A program made the translations under genes and the position numbers. Of a stretch of 64,000 nt of DNA, positions 32,576 through 45,987 are shown piece after piece. Every line of letters starts with the position of its first letter. Position 1 is the first letter of the stretch. Source of the stretch: Nematostella vectensis (Eukaryota > Cnidaria > Anthozoa > Actiniaria > Edwardsiidae). The notes under the pieces were generated by a model. The model was not told where the DNA came from. It ran no database searches and saw only the letters and a list, made by a program, of their open reading frames with translations. The stretch spans positions 12,332,442 through 12,396,441 of the forward strand of contig NC_064045.1 of the NCBI RefSeq assembly GCF_932526225.1, in the 5' to 3' direction.

Positions 32576-34258
32576 GAAACTCACGAACAGAACCGAGTCA
32601 ATCCAGAATATTACCGAGCAGCGAGTTACGAGTTACATAAGGTAAGTCAACTGGTATTATGTTATGTATGTTATTTACAAGTTTATTGCATTAATTAAAA
32701 ATGTTTTGAACTTCTTGTAAAGACTTCTACAGAGATGGCTTCTGAGTAGAATGCCTTTAGAACAAACTCCTCCTTAAACAAGTCACATATAAAGTTATCG
32801 CAGAAAATACAAAGAAATCGAACGCTCTCTTTTCGTATGCATTTCACACGCAGTCCACTAAAGCACGACATGAAATCTTGAGATTTCATGGTTTATTGAG
32901 TACGCTGTTTTATCCTACCTTATAAGTATCATATATAACATGCGATGTTACATGGCTTATACTTCTAGTTCTTTTATTATTAGTAGTTTTGTCTAAATCG
33001 TCATTGTTAGAAATCTTCATTTCTGTACACTCTGCTACATGACTGTTATGCAAGGGCTTTTTTTAGCATTGTCGTATTGGGTTCCGGGCTGGTGGGTTTT
33101 GTTAAAAGCTAAAGTTACTAAAATAGCCGGGAGAGGAGAGAGAGAGAGAGACAGGTCAAACACAGAATTATGGATGTTATAGCTCATAATCTTGATAAAT
33201 ACTTAAGGAGCTTATTCATTATGACCATTCTTTCTAACGATTTTAGATAAACAGCCTCACGTATACTGACTCTACTCGACCACAAAAAATGATACGAAAA
33301 CAACTAAATAACTAAACAACTGACTATAAAGATGCGAAAAACTAGGTCCATATACGATACCTACTGTTGTAGAATATATACTTAACCGCATTGTGAAGCT
33401 GGACATAATCTATAATTATGAAAAAGTCACCTGAGGCCGTTTAACTTACCAACATTCAGTGATGAACTTGTTATTCTGCTATGCGGAATACCTCTAAAAG
33501 TCCAATATAACAACGATATTCATTACACAGTAAACGTCATACGCCAAACCTCAAGCACCTTTTAAGTCCTTGAGATCTCGTGGTAACGGGTTACGAGGGG
33601 GGTTCGGTGTATTCTCAGTCAAAATGGATCAAATATTAAACCTTGTGAGTCTTTGTGTTTTCAAGCCGCTTTGGTTTCCGCAGAGTGGAGTCTATTCAAT
33701 TTACTCATAACTCGAACACAAAAGGCCAATACCATGCTATTGTCAGGGATTTTAGCGCGATTGGCAGGGGTCCATTATTGATCTTAAAGGATTTGTAACG
33801 GTGCTCCAGTACCGTAAAGTAAATAAAGACTATGTTCTTATTTTGTAAAATAAACATCCATAAAATAATAAATCTTCCATTAGGAAAATTAACCAGAAAA
33901 AAGTGTATTTTTTTGGTATTTTTGTTATACATAGACTAGAATTAAAACATCAAACTTGAATGATCCTTATTAAGAAATAGATTGAGAAAAACAATGTTGC
34001 TAAAGATGCGGTTTTCGTGGTGGCCGTGGTAAAAGTCGTGATTTGCACGTTAATTTCAAGCTGTGATATTATAGGAAGATTAGTATGCGATCAGCTCTCT
34101 GTAGTGCTGCGGCATTTCGTGGAGGGCTAGAAGATACAAGCAATAGCTATTCGAGTCGCAATCGCATACAATTGGAGGCTAAGCGAATCGCTAGCCAAGT
34201 GCGGGCGCGTTCCTAGGATTTGCTGAGGGGGGATACGCGACAGCCATAAAATATTTGC
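32576..34258. other. intergenic, no gene seen
   Basis: Contains a short (GA)n run near 33131-33151. Short flanking echoes (AACCGAGTCAATCC near 32591) resemble the sequence left of the foldback element. No gene is supported. Confidence 0.5.
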
Positions 34259-34482
34259 CAGGCCCGTACCCAGGATTTTTTCTTGGGGGGATTTTTTTTT
34301 ATGCGTTTGCAATCTCCACTAGACGTTTATTGTCGGATTTGGCTACATACCAGAGTGATCTAGTTTATGCTTTGTAGTTTTGTCTACAAATAGCACGTCT
34401 ATTGAGAACCAAAAGTGGACCTTCGGCCGTTTTGTGTATGGGGGTGCGTTCGCACCCCTGCACCCCCCTGGGTACGGGCCTG
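34259..34482. mobile_element. MITE, CAGGCCCGTACCCAGG ends, 5-bp duplication
   Basis: 224 bp with CAGGCCCGTACCCAGG and CCTGGGTACGGGCCTG ends, flanked by TTTGC at 34254-34258 and 34483-34487. Same family type as the elements at 25722 and 53523. Confidence 0.85.
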
Positions 34483-36947
34483 TTTGCTCAAGTTGTTTTT
34501 TTCGGGATTTTCGTTACCTACCCGGCAGATGTAAGAGACGGACCACTGGAAAAGAAAAGGGGGCAGGGTAAGAAAAATAAAAGATTGTAAATAAAAAACT
34601 GTAAAAACAGGGAGCAACACTGCATACTGTACGGGCCTGAAGTAGCTGTTTCAGTAATTATGACTCATAGATTTTAAAAATTGTCTCGAAAATGGATAAT
34701 ACACCTAGACTTGTAAGCGATTTGTGATTGATCGCTGCTCCACCAGTTACGAATTAAAATGTGAAAATTACAATCGGGAATTTTTTTTGGTTGAATGGAC
34801 ATTTTTATCATGATCTATCTAATGATTTTAACTTATACCACAGAGGAGAAAAAAAAACATAATTATCTGCTAAAAAAAGGTTGACTAGAGGTTAAAGCTT
34901 GAACTTTGTCCTGTTTATAATTGTCTAGCTAAGCTGGAAACTTCAAACTTTGACAAGACTTCACTCTTGTCAGCGGTGAGGTTATCCGAATTTTGTTTGA
35001 CAGTTGACTTTCATTTTTAATTCTTTCGCTGAACAAAGAATCGACTTTTGTCTCCTAGCAGCTACAGTATCCTATACTTTTGCATAGTCTGTGTATCCCA
35101 GGCGAAATGCCAGGGATATAAGTTTACATAGGTTTAACATAGGTACCCAAATGACATCCAATTTTGGAGATTAATAAAATATATGCCATTTTATCAATCA
35201 TCGATCTGTCATCGCAAGTGGAGCGTATAGCCTTAGCGTCTCATTTCGCCCTGTTTTGTCTATTCCAGACACTTTGAGTGTGTTTGGTGTTCGGGCCTGT
35301 ACATTCCTATAATATTTGGCCAATCCCTAACCATAACAAATAGAATTAAAACATTCTAGAATAAAAAAGCACTCTTCACAAATGCTGTCTAATTAGTTAA
35401 TATAGACGACAGAATTTGACATTTATGTTACCATGGATTTAAGAATTTCTTTTCTCGTTGCATAGAATGGTAATCGCTGCTATGCAATAACTGTTATTTT
35501 TTTTAATCCTTTAAAGTGAATTTCAGTTAATGCAACGTGGCTACGAAAATAAGAATCATGTCGTTTATATAATTATAATTATATGGATATTCGAACTGCT
35601 CTCTATGTTTACCTCCAAGTTTTATTGACAAAAGCCAAATACTTTTTTGGAAGTTTATTTGATTAGCTATCACGCAGGCAATAGATTTTTTCTTCGAATT
35701 TCTTCTTTTACATTACAAATTTAAATATACATTTTTTTAGGATTCTGTAACGGCGAAAATATGGATATTATTTTTGAAAACTTGATTAAAATATATCGGC
35801 TCAGTCTCGAAAGGAACACTTTGTTTCTACGAATCACAAGTTATATAAACTTTAAATGTTTAAAGCATATCATCATTGGTTGTTGGGGTACTATTTCAGC
35901 TTGCGAATAGAACAGGTTATATCCTTTCAGGAATAAAGTAATAAACTCCGACATAAAGAAAATAAATAACTCAGTATAAAATACAGTCATAGCTGACCTT
36001 CTTGGCTGCCACAAACTGAGCGTCTTGAGACCTTTCTTTGAGACTTCTTTGAGACAACCTGCAATTTGCTATACAATCCTACAAGGTTGACTCTTTTTCA
36101 AATCTCTGATTATCCGATGATTTCAGATGGCATTTAGTGAAGTGGTCTATCCAAACCGAAACATAACACCCCCAGTTCTCGCCTTTGTGTAAATAATGAC
36201 TGTTCTCGAAGCCTTTACGACCAACTCAAGCGCAGAGCAAAATGCAAATTCGTAACTATCGACACAACGCGACTAGACACACAGTGACGTAACACTAGCG
36301 CGCGGGAATTCATTGGCTGCGGGTCTAGGATCAAGACGGGCGAAAGCCTTTGCCGAAAATTAAAGAGATTAAGTATTTGAACTTGTCTGTTATCTCGGTA
36401 GACATTTAAAGGGGCAGTCGGCACATGCTTCACACCTAATAGAAAGTGTAATTTATTCCAGCGCTGACATATTCTTTATTCACACAGCCACGGTCATTTC
36501 CCTTGTACTGTGGAGGCCAACGAGAAGTGAAGATCAAAAGGGGAGGGGTGGGTAAGGGAAATAAGTGCGTATTGTGCGTGCATGACAAATGTAGACAAAT
36601 GTAGCTCGACAAATGTAGCGCGTAATGCCTAACAGGATTGTCTATATTACCTCATTGTCCTATTGTATTCCCGTTCTTCGTCTGTGGTGCACCAATCCAA
36701 TGTGGTGAAATCTTCTGATAGCTTCTACATGACCCGCGTATGGCTTCGTGCAGGCGTAGTGAGTGTCTTCTCTAGTGGTATTAATTATGATAACTCCGCT
36801 TCATTTTCGTTTGTCCTCCTTAGTCCACGCCTCCCGTCATGCGAATAGCCGAGTACTACTCCTATGGGTTTTTGGTTAAAAGCGGGAGAATGGGACATAA
36901 AAGGGGTATAGTGGTTGTGATATACGGGTAGAGGTTGGGTGGCAGGG
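34483..36947. other. intergenic, no gene seen
   Basis: Long AT-rich stretch with no recognisable gene, splice-supported exon or repeat. Confidence 0.5.
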
Positions 36948-37094
36948 ATGAGGGAACTCTTTTCCACTCAGAAAAATGGAGGGAGAGAGGACATATTTAA
37001 GTTGCTGGTGGCTGTAAGCCTGGTTGCCCTTTTGGTTATTTCGAACCCCACTGCTTCGCGGCTATCAGATGGAGAAAATCATCGAGGGCCCTAG
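36948..37094 (+). CDS. possible 48-residue small hydrophobic peptide
   Basis: An ATG frame of 48 codons contains a signal- or anchor-like core (IFKLLVAVSLVALLVISNP) followed by TASRLSDGENHRGP and a stop. A TTTTCCACTCAG acceptor-like motif lies inside it, so it could equally be part of a spliced exon or chance. No homologue is recognised. Confidence 0.15.
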   Translation: MRELFSTQKNGGREDIFKLLVAVSLVALLVISNPTASRLSDGENHRGP

Positions 37095-38208
37095 ATCCGT
37101 CTTACGTGACAATTTTTGTTTGGTTTTATTTTTAGAATTAAAATATCTTATCATTTTTAAAAATAAATAATTATTATTATATAGATCATTCGATTTGTGA
37201 TATTTAATGACATAATTCTGTTTTATTTTAGTTTAATTTGAAATTTTCATTTTCCCTGGTTCTCCATGAATCGTATCATTTCCAAATTTTGAGCGCTATA
37301 TGTGGAATTTGCGATGTCCCTACGTAAGCCCTCGATGCGATGAAAGTACTAAATAGTCCACTTTTTACCTCGTTTAAAATGAGCACATGAACGATCTAGA
37401 TGGCGCACATTTCTGCATAGTTCAGTTTACTTTTGTTTCTGAGCACGAAAAATTTGCACGTGCGCGACTAGGCACAGTAAAAACAGTAGAAAAGGCTAAG
37501 AGCGGCAATACATTAGTATTTGTATTATGCCGAGGTCATCGCGTGCTGTGCATCATGATGACGGAATTACCACACTACTATAGCAAAAAAGCTAGTTACC
37601 AAGAGACGCAAGCGAGCAAAAGACCCCGATATTTTTCAATGTACATCTGAGCGAGGTGTGCGTGGCGTAACCGACTAAGACAGGCCTTGGATCCTGGTTA
37701 TTGCCTCCCCATTGATGCGCGGGTATACCTCAGGTTCCTTTGTGTTGTACAGTTCGCTAGATAGCGGTGCTGGGGCCGAAACCTTCTGCTTAGCCGGAAA
37801 ACTTTAGCTGCCATACGGCGTTTCAGCGTTTGTCTGGAAGTAGGGTCAATTATTTTTCTTTCTTTTCGTCAGTTCTGAGGAAGTTCGATCCTATGGCAAT
37901 TGGCTCCACCTTTTTTTTCTATTACTTATCAGTACTTTTCATGGCCTTATCATTTTTTTTCATTTCTGTCCTCGGTTATATTCCATGCGCTAGGAGAATT
38001 TACTTTCGGGTCTGTGCAGGATTAGATATTCTTTATTAATAGGAGAAGACCGCTTTCTTGACGACCGGGTGCTTCCGCAACTTGCGCCCACCACCTACGC
38101 GCCTGGTTGGATAATCCTTCGAAAGCCATCCGTCTAAAACAACCACAGCAATCCTTAGTTTTACTTTCTCATGAATTCGCGTCATTTTAATAATTGAACC
38201 TGCCATTG
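37095..38208. other. intergenic, no gene seen
   Basis: AT-rich, then more GC-rich near 37660-38110. Short open frames only. A tRNA-like A box near 37668 is too weak to call. Confidence 0.45.
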
Positions 38209-38288
38209 ATGCGTACACAGGGGGGTGCGCAGGGTGAGCGCGCACTCCCCCCCCCCCTATGGCGGCCAAAGTGGGTCGTTTCTTATTA
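38209..38288 (+). repeat. left half of a 53.5-kb-type MITE
   Basis: The blocks GGGGGGTGCGCAGGGTG, GGC(G/A)GCCAAA and TTTCTTATTAAG match 53523-53603 in the same order. The right half is missing and the 30/36-bp array begins just after TTATTAAGCGCC. Confidence 0.6.
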
Positions 38289-38289
38289 A

Positions 38290-41200
38290 GCGCCCCGTCT
38301 GGGCGCTAATTCGAGCGCTTACTCGAAGGAGGCGCTTATTCATCTTTTCCCTCTGGGGAGGCGCTTATTCACCTTTTCCCTCTTATTCCTGGGAGGCGCT
38401 TATTCATCTTTTTTTCGGGGGAGACGCCTATTCATCTTTTTATTCGGGGGAGACGCTTATTCATCTTTTTATTCGAGGGAGACGCTTTTTCATCTTTTTA
38501 TTCGGGGGAGACGCTTATTCATCTTTTTATTCGGGGGAGACGCTTATTCATCTTTTTATTCGGGGGAGGCGCTTATTCATCTTTTCGCTCTTATTCGGGG
38601 GAGGCGCTTATTCATCTTTTCCCTTTTATTCGGGGGAGGCGCTTATTCATCTTTTCCTTTTTATTCGGGGGAGGCGCTTATTCATCATTTCCCTTTTATT
38701 CGGGGGAGACGCTTATTCATATTTTTATTCGGGGGAGGCGCTTCATCATCTTTTTATTCGGGGAGGGCGCTTATTCATCTTGTCCCTTTTATTCGGGGGA
38801 GGCGCTTATTCATCTTTTTATTCGGGGGAGGCGCTTATTCATCTTTTCCCTTTTATTCGGGGGAGGCGCTTATTCATCTTTTTATTCGGGGGAGGCGCTT
38901 ATTCATCTTTTCCCTCTTATTCGGGAAGACGCTTATTCATCTTTTTATTCGGGGGAGGCGCTTATTCATCTTTTTATTCGGAGGAGGCGCTTATTCATCT
39001 TTTCCCTCTTGTTCGGGAGAGGCGCTTATTCATCTTTTCCCTCTTATTCGGGGGAGGCGCTTATTCATCTTTTTATTCGGGGGAGACGCTTATTCATCTT
39101 TTTATTCGGGGGAGGCGCTTATTCGTATTTTCCCTTTTATTCGGGGAGGCGCTTATTCATCTTTTCCTTCTTATTCGGGGGAGACGCTTATTCATCTTTT
39201 TATTCGGGGGAGGCGCTTATTCATCTTTTCCCTCTTCTTCGGGGAAGACGCTTATTCATCTTTTTATTCGGGGGAGGCGCTTATTCATCTTTTTATTCGG
39301 GGGAGACGCTTATTCATCTTTTTATTCGGGGGAGGCGCTTATTCGTATTTTCCCTTTTATTCGGGGAGGCGCTTATTCATCTTTTCCCTCTTATTCGGGG
39401 GAGGCGCTTATTCATCTTTTTATTCGGGGGAGACGCTTATTCATCTTTTTATTCGGGGGAGGCGCTTATTCGTATTTTCCCTTTTATTCGGGGAGGCGCT
39501 TATTCATCTTTTCCTTCTTATTCGGGGGAGGCGCTTATTCATCTTTTTATTCGGGGGAGACGCTTATTCATCTTTTTATTCGGGGGAGACGCTTATTCAT
39601 CTTTTTATTCGGGGGAGGCGCTTATTCATCTTTTCCCTCTTCTTCGGGGAAGACGCTTATTCATCTTTTTATTCGGGGAAGGCGCTTATTCATCTTTTCC
39701 CTCTTATTCGGTGGAGGCGCTTATTCATTTTTTTATTCGGGGGAGGCGCTTATTCATCTTTTTATTCGGGGGAGGCGCTTATTCATCTTTTTATTCGGGG
39801 GAGGCGCTTATTCATCTTTCACCTTTTATTCGGGGGAGGCGCTTATTCATCTTTACCCTTTTATTCGGGGGAGGCGCTTATTCATCTTTTTATTCGGGGG
39901 AGACGCTTATTCATCTTTTTATTCGGGGGAGGCGCTTATTCGTATTTTCCCTTTTATTCGGGGAGGCGCTTATTCATCTTTTCCTTCTTATTCGGGGGAG
40001 GCGCTTATTCATCTTTTTATTCGGGGGAGACGCTTATTCATCTTTTTATTCGGGGGAGGCGCTTATTCATCTTTTCCCTCTTCTTCGGGGAAGACGCTTA
40101 TTCATCTTTTTATTCGGGGGAGGCGCTTATTCATCTTTTCCCTCTTATTCGGTGGAGGCGCTTATTCATTTTTTTATTCGGGGGAGGCGCTTATTCATCT
40201 TTTTATTCGGGGGAGGCGCTTATTCATCTTTTTATTCGGGGGAGGCGCTTATTCATCTTTCACCTTTTATTCGGGGGAGGCGCTTATTCATCTTTACCCT
40301 TTTATTCGGGGGAGGCGCTTATTCATCTTTACCCTTTTATTCGGGGGAGGCGCTTATTCATCTTTACCCTTTTATTCGGGGGAGGCGCTTATTCATCTTT
40401 ACCCTTTTATTCGGGGGAGGCGCTTATTCATCTTTACCCTTTTATTCGGGGGAGGCGCTTATTTATCTTTTATCTTTTATTCGGGGGAGGCGCTTATTCA
40501 TCTTTTTTATTCGGGGGAGGCGCTTATTCATCTTTTTATTCAGGGGGGGGGCGCTTATTCATCTTTTTATTCGGGGGAGGCGCTTATTCATCTTTTCCCT
40601 TTTATTCGGGGGAGGCGCTTATTCATCTTTTCCCTTCTATTCGGGGGAGGCGCTTATTCATCTTTTTATTCGGGGGAGGCGCTTATTCATCTTTTCCCTT
40701 TTATTCGGGGAAGACGCTTATTCATCTTTTTATTCGGGGGAGGCGCTTATTCATCTTTTTATTCGGAGGAGGCGCTTATTCATCTTTTCCCTCTTGTTCG
40801 GGGGAGCCGCTTATTCATCTTTTCCCTCTTATTCGGGGGAGGCGCTTATTCATCTTTTTATTCGGGGGAGACGCTTATTCATCTTTTTATTCGGGGGAGG
40901 CGCTTATTCATATTTTCCCTCTTATTCGGGGAAGACGCTTATTCATCTATTTATTCGGGGGAGACACTAATTCATCTTTTCCCTTATATTCGGGGGAGGC
41001 GCTTATTCATCTTTTCCCTCTTATTCGGGGGAGGCGCTTATTCATCTTTTTATTCGGGGGAGGCGCTTATTCATCTTTTCCTTCTTATTCGGGGAAGACG
41101 CTTATTCATCTTTTTATTCGGGGGAGGCGCTTATTGATCTTTTTCCTCTTATTCGGGGGAGACGCTTATTCATCTTCTTATTCGGGGGAGGCGCTTATTC

Positions 41201-41806
41201 ATCTTTGTATTCGGGGGAGGCGCTTATTCATCTTTTTATTCGGGGGAGGCGCTTATTCATCTTTTTATTCGGCGGAGGCGCTTATTCATCTTTTTATTCG
41301 GCGGAGGCGCTTATTCATCTTTTTATTGCTGGGAGGCGCTTATTCGTCTTTTTATTCGGGGGAGGCGCTTATTCATCTTTTCCCTCTTATTTGGGGGAGG
41401 CGCTTATTCATCTTTTCCATCTTATTCGGTGGAGGCGCTTCTTCATCTTTTCCTTCTTATTCGGGGGAGGCGCTTATTCATCTTTTCCCTTTTATTCGGC
41501 GGAGGCGCTTATTCATCTTTTTATTGCTGGGAGGCGCTTATTCGTCTTTTTATTAGGGGGAGGCGCTTATTCATCTTTTCCCTCTTATTCGGGGGAGGCG
41601 CTTATTCATCTTTTTATTCGGGGGAGGCGCTTATTCGTCTTTTCCCTCTTATTCGGGGGAGGCGCTTATTCATCTTGTCCCTCTTATTCGGGGGAGGCGC
41701 TTATTCATCTTGTCCCTCTTATTCGGGGGAGGCGCTTATTCATCTTTTCCCTCTTATTCGGAGGAGGCGCTTATTCATCTTTTCCCCCTTATTCGGGGGA
41801 GGCGCT
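38290..41806 (+). repeat. minisatellite, mixed 30/36-bp units, more than 100 copies
   Basis: The short unit is GGCGCTTATTCATCTTTTTA plus TTCGGGGGAG (30 bp); the long one inserts CCCTTT or CCCTCT (36 bp). Since both lengths are multiples of 3, two frames stay open for 650-970 codons and read as LIHLFIRGRRLFIF-type repeats, without a coding rationale. Blocks of several units are themselves duplicated, for example around 39468 and 39937. The array resumes at 45988 after a retrotransposon. Confidence 0.95.
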
Positions 41807-41968
41807 TGTAATGTTGTTACCGTCACCTTGGTAACGTGTGATTTGAGTTGATTTTATGACCAATCAGGTAACTAGCGAGGCAGTCGTTTGCTGACCGTTG
41901 ACCAGCAATGTAGTAAAAGAACCATTCACTATTCGACTCAGTCTTTATTCAAGACACAAAATATTACA
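41807..41968 (+). repeat. 5' LTR
   Basis: 162 bp, TG...CA termini. Differs from the 3' LTR at four positions by eye. Confidence 0.95.
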
Positions 41969-42036
41969 TTGGTGACGAGCGACGAGGATTCGTATCTACT
42001 AACAGTTATTTCCACAGGCGAAATTCAACTAAAATC

Positions 42037-42882
42037 ATGGCGGCAGCCCTACCGACATTTCCAGAATTCGACGTGGCAGAAACCAGCACTCAGGCTGCAC
42101 GTTGGAAGAAGTGGCTGTCCAGATTCAAGAACCTCCTCGTAGCATTGAACATCACCGACAAGACCAGACAAAGAGCTCTACTGCTGCACTACGCCGGAGA
42201 AGCGACGAACGAGATTTTCGATACCCTGGCAGGCACAGAAGCTGGAGCAGGCGACGATCCGTTCGAAAAAGCTGCTCAAGCCCTGACAGGATACTTTACT
42301 CCTAGACAGAACAGAGAGTCCGAGATCTACAAATTCCGCCAGGCCACCCAAGAACCCGACGAGAGCATCACAGCGTTCCACACACGGCTACGACAGCTGG
42401 CAACCTCCTGCGAGCTCAACGATATCGACCGCGAAATCAAAACACAGATCGTACAGAGCTGTATTTCTCATAAGCTCCGGATGAAAGCCCTGGAAAATCC
42501 ATCGTACTCCCTGACACAGCTCCTAGATGCAGGAAAAGCCATGGAACTATCTAGATCCCAGGCGGCAAGCATCGAGAAGCAAGAGTCCGTGGATAAAATC
42601 GAGAAAAACCGACCGAACCATCGCCAAGGGAGAAACAAAGATGCCGACGTCGTCAAGACAACGCGCCCAGCCAGCAGTCACGTGACCGGAAGCCAGTGCC
42701 TGAAAACCGGAAGTCGAGCGAAAAATGCCGGAATTGTGGTAGAGGATATCCCCATGCTGGTGGAAAAACATCGTGTCCTGCCTATCAAGCTGTTCTCCGA
42801 GGATGTGGTAAATCAAATCACTTCGAAGCCGTTTGCCGGTCAAAGAACAAGGCACCAGACAGGAAGTCACGCCGACCTGTAA
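42037..42882 (+). pseudogene. gag-like capsid protein of the Gypsy element
   Basis: The frame starts ATGGCGGCAGCC and runs 281 codons. The capsid-like portion (WKKWLSRFKNLLVALNI, then a YFTPRQN..E..KFRQA block with ITAFHTRLRQLA) is typical of Gypsy gag. Near 42700 the reading shifts: the zinc-knuckle part (KCRNCGRGYPH) lies in the overlapping frame that begins 42696. The second knuckle lacks its first Cys. The C-terminal residues of this frame after about 42700 are out-of-frame sequence. Confidence 0.85.
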
Positions 42883-43890
42883 ACAAAATAAGCGATAGCG
42901 AGTCCAGCGATGAAGAAGAGGCGTACACGTTCTCACTTAGTACACCCAAGACGAAGGACCAGCCCTTTTTTGAGATAAAAGTGCAAGGAACCCCAGTCAC
43001 AATAATGGCGGACTCTGGTGCTAGTATTAATGTCCTTGACGAAGAAGACTACCGGAAATTGCCGAAAAGCGCAAAGTTAGAGCAGTCTGGCGTCAAGATA
43101 TTCGCCTACCAGTCGACAAATCCCCTACAAGTCCTTGGAAAGTTCACCGCGATCACGGAGTCTACCACTAAGAATATCAGTGCGCAATTCTACGTGGTCA
43201 AAGGATCGGGCGGCTCACTGTTAAGCTGGAAAACTTCCAAAGAGCTCAATCTCCTCCAGACGGTACAGCAAGTAACTGCGAAGACACCCCAAGGCAAGAC
43301 CAAGGTCAACGAGCTCACAAGCCTCATCGACGAATATGACGACCTGTTCCATGGGCTAGGCAAGCTGAAGAACTATCAGATAAAGCTACACATCGACGGA
43401 AACACACCACCTGTTGCACAGCCGCACAGAAGGGTCCCGTTTCACATTTCGCAAGCAGCTAGTGGAACAGCTACAGCGGGACGAAGAGCTTGGCGTGATA
43501 GAACGCGTCGAAGGCCCTACACCCTGGGTGTCCCCTATAGTGGTTGCGCCGAAACCAAAGTCCCCAGGCAAGGTACATGTGTGTGTCGACATGCGCCAGG
43601 CGAACAAGGCGATCAAGCGCGAAAGTCACGTCACGTCGACCATCAAGGAGATAATAGGAGATTTAAACGGAGCGAAGGTTTTCAGCAAACTTGACCTCAA
43701 CCAAGGATACAACCAGCTCGAATTGGCGCCCGAGTCGAGATACATCACCACTTTCAGCACCCACAGGGCCTAATGCGCTACAAACGTCTCAACTTCGGAA
43801 TCTCGAGTGCTGCAGAGATTTTCCAGAATGTAATCCGAGAGACACTGGAAGACGTCGATGGTGCGATAAATATGCGCACCCGTAACCGCC
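42696..43890 (+). pseudogene. protease and N-terminal RT of the Gypsy element, broken
   Basis: A zinc-knuckle region is followed by an aspartic protease (active-site ADSGASINVL near 43010) and the RT N-terminus. The frame shifts near 43450 into another frame (GVIERVEGPTPWVSPIVV, then KVFSKLDLNQGYNQLEL) and again near 43772. At about 43875-43890 the sequence jumps from DVDGAINM directly to RNase-H-linked sequence, so the YxDD catalytic box and the thumb are deleted. Confidence 0.85.
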
Positions 43891-45656
43891 TACTTCGACC
43901 CCGAGAGGCGCACTGAGGTATCTGTTGATGCCAGTCCCGTTGGTTTGGCCGCCATCCTATCCCAAGTAGAACCCAAGACCGAGGCGAGACACGTCATAAC
44001 TTATGCGAGCCGGTCTCTGACGGAAACAGAACAGCGATATAGTCAGACGGAACTAGAAGCCCTCGCGGTGGTATGGGCATGTGAGTATCTGCACCTATAC
44101 ATATACGGCAAACCAGTGACGGTATACACGGTCACAAGCCCCTGGTGTCCATCTACGGCAACGCAAACTCAAAGCCTCCCGCAAGAATCGAGAGATGGGC
44201 GCTGAGACTTCAGCCTTACCAAGTCACCGTAAAGTATCAGCGAGGTGAAGAAAACCCTGCGGATTACCTATCCCGTCATCCAACAAAGTTCGCAGCTGAG
44301 ACGAGCAGACAACAGAAGGTGGCAGAAGAATATGTCAATTATCTCACAAAGACATCTACTCCAAAAGCCCTCAAAACACAAGACATCGAGAACGCGACAG
44401 AGAGCGACGCAACACTGCAGGCTGTGGCCGAAGCCATACGCAAAGGGAACTGGCACAGTGCGGCCAAGCGGCCAAGTGTTGACAAGACAGATTTTCAACT
44501 ACTCGAGAGGGTAAAGGATGAGCTGACGATGAACGAGTCCGGCAACCTTATTCTAAGCGGAACACGCATAGTCATCCCCAAGAGTCTACAATGTCACGTG
44601 GTGAAGCTGGCGCATGAATGTCACCAAGGGCTAGTGAAGACCAAATCACTTCTACGTGAGAAAGTGTGGTTCCCCAACATTGACAAGCAAGTCGAAAGCA
44701 CGGTGAAGTCGTGTAGCGCGTGTCTGATTACTACACCCGAGAGTACGCGAGAACCCCTACAAATGTATCCTCTCCCGAAGGCACCATGGACGGAAGTCAG
44801 CGTGGACTTTGCTGAGCTAGCGAGCAAGGAATACCTTCTGCTGATCATCGATGACTACACGAGGTTCCCGATCGTCGAAATCGTGTCTTCTACCTCCGCA
44901 GCAACGGTACTGCCCAAGCTGGACAAAGTGTTCTCGGAATACGGAGTCCCTGAAGTAGTGAGATCGGACAACGGTCCCCCATTCAACGGCAAGGAATTCG
45001 CATCATTCGCAGATGACCTCGGATTCAAGCATCGAAAGGTCACTCCCAAATGGGCAAGAGCGAACGGAGAAGTGGAGAGATTCGTCCGGACCGTGAAGAA
45101 AGTAATCAAGACTGCGAAGACGGAGAACAAGAGTTACAAGCAAGAAATGCAGAGGCTGTTGAGAAACTACCGTGCAACGCCTCACAGCACGACAAGAGTC
45201 GCTCCAGCAACAGCGTTGTTCGGAAGGCCGCTGAGAACGAAGTTGCCTCAGACTGCAGTACCCTGCGCCGATCAAGAGATCCGACAGCGTGACCAAGCGG
45301 CAAAGGAGAAGATGAAGCAGTATGCGGATAACAAGCGGTATGTCAAACCTTCAACTCTAGCGGAAGGAGATACGGTTCTAGTAAAGCGGGACGAATCAAA
45401 GCGGAAGAGCGACACACCCTACGACGCAAGACCACGCACGATCGTAAGAAAGAAAGGTTCTATGGTCACAGCGCAAGACGAGGATGGTGTCAAGGTCACA
45501 AGAAACTCGTCCTTCTTCAAGAGGGTACCTGCACCTGCGGAAGACCAAGATGATGTCCCCGATCAAGATCCACCTACCCCGGCAGATGTCACCCCTCCGC
45601 GGCGTTACCCGCACGATCACGCCCGCACAAGAGATGACTATGTTTGCGATAAGTAG
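43891..45656 (+). pseudogene. RNase H and integrase of the Gypsy element
   Basis: RNase H begins near 43915 (EVSVDASPVGLAAILSQ) and is interrupted by a one-base shift near 44130. From 44145 a 503-codon frame is intact. It carries an integrase HHCC zinc finger (HECHQG with CSAC), a DDE core with Asp in SVDFAEL, Asp in RSDNGPPF and Glu in NGEVERF, and a basic C-terminal region with no chromodomain seen. It ends at 45656, about 170 nt before the 3' LTR. Confidence 0.9.
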
Positions 45657-45825
45657 TCATCTCCCAAACGAACTATGTTAGAACTGTTGATTTTGAACTT
45701 TATGTTTAGAGCTAATGATAGACTAAAGGACTTAGTTTCCCCAGGTCACTTTGATTGTATACTTTAATTTAGTTTGAATTACGTCTATTATATATGTGCT
45801 AGGTTTTCTCCAAAGAAGGGAGAAA

Positions 45826-45987
45826 TGTAATGTTGTTACCGTCACCTTGGTAAGGGGTGATTTGAGTTGATTTTATGACCAAGCAGGTAACTAGCGAGTC
45901 AGTCGTTTGCTGACCGTTGACCAGCAATGTAGTAAAAGAACCATTCACTATTCGACTCAGTCTTTATTCAAGACACAAAATATTACA
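45826..45987 (+). repeat. 3' LTR
   Basis: 162 bp matching the 5' LTR except for four substitutions, preceded by the purine tract. Divergence is about 2.5 percent. Confidence 0.95.

Larger units (their letters stand above)
41807..45987 (+). mobile_element. Ty3/Gypsy LTR retrotransposon, defective
   Basis: 4181 bp flanked by 162-bp LTRs (TGTAATG...ATTACA) and the 5-bp target duplication GCGCT (41802-41806, 45988-45992). A primer-binding-site-like TTGGTGACGAG follows the 5' LTR, and a purine tract AAAGAAGGGAGAAA precedes the 3' LTR. Domain order gag, protease, RT, RNase H, integrase is that of Ty3/Gypsy. The coding region has several frameshifts and lacks the RT catalytic box, so it cannot move by itself. 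It split the 30/36-bp minisatellite. Confidence 0.95.

Noticed and set aside
38225..41137. Open frame of 970 codons (and a 653-codon sister frame)
   Set aside because: Entirely the 30/36-bp minisatellite; both unit lengths are multiples of 3 and the repeat simply has no stop in those frames.
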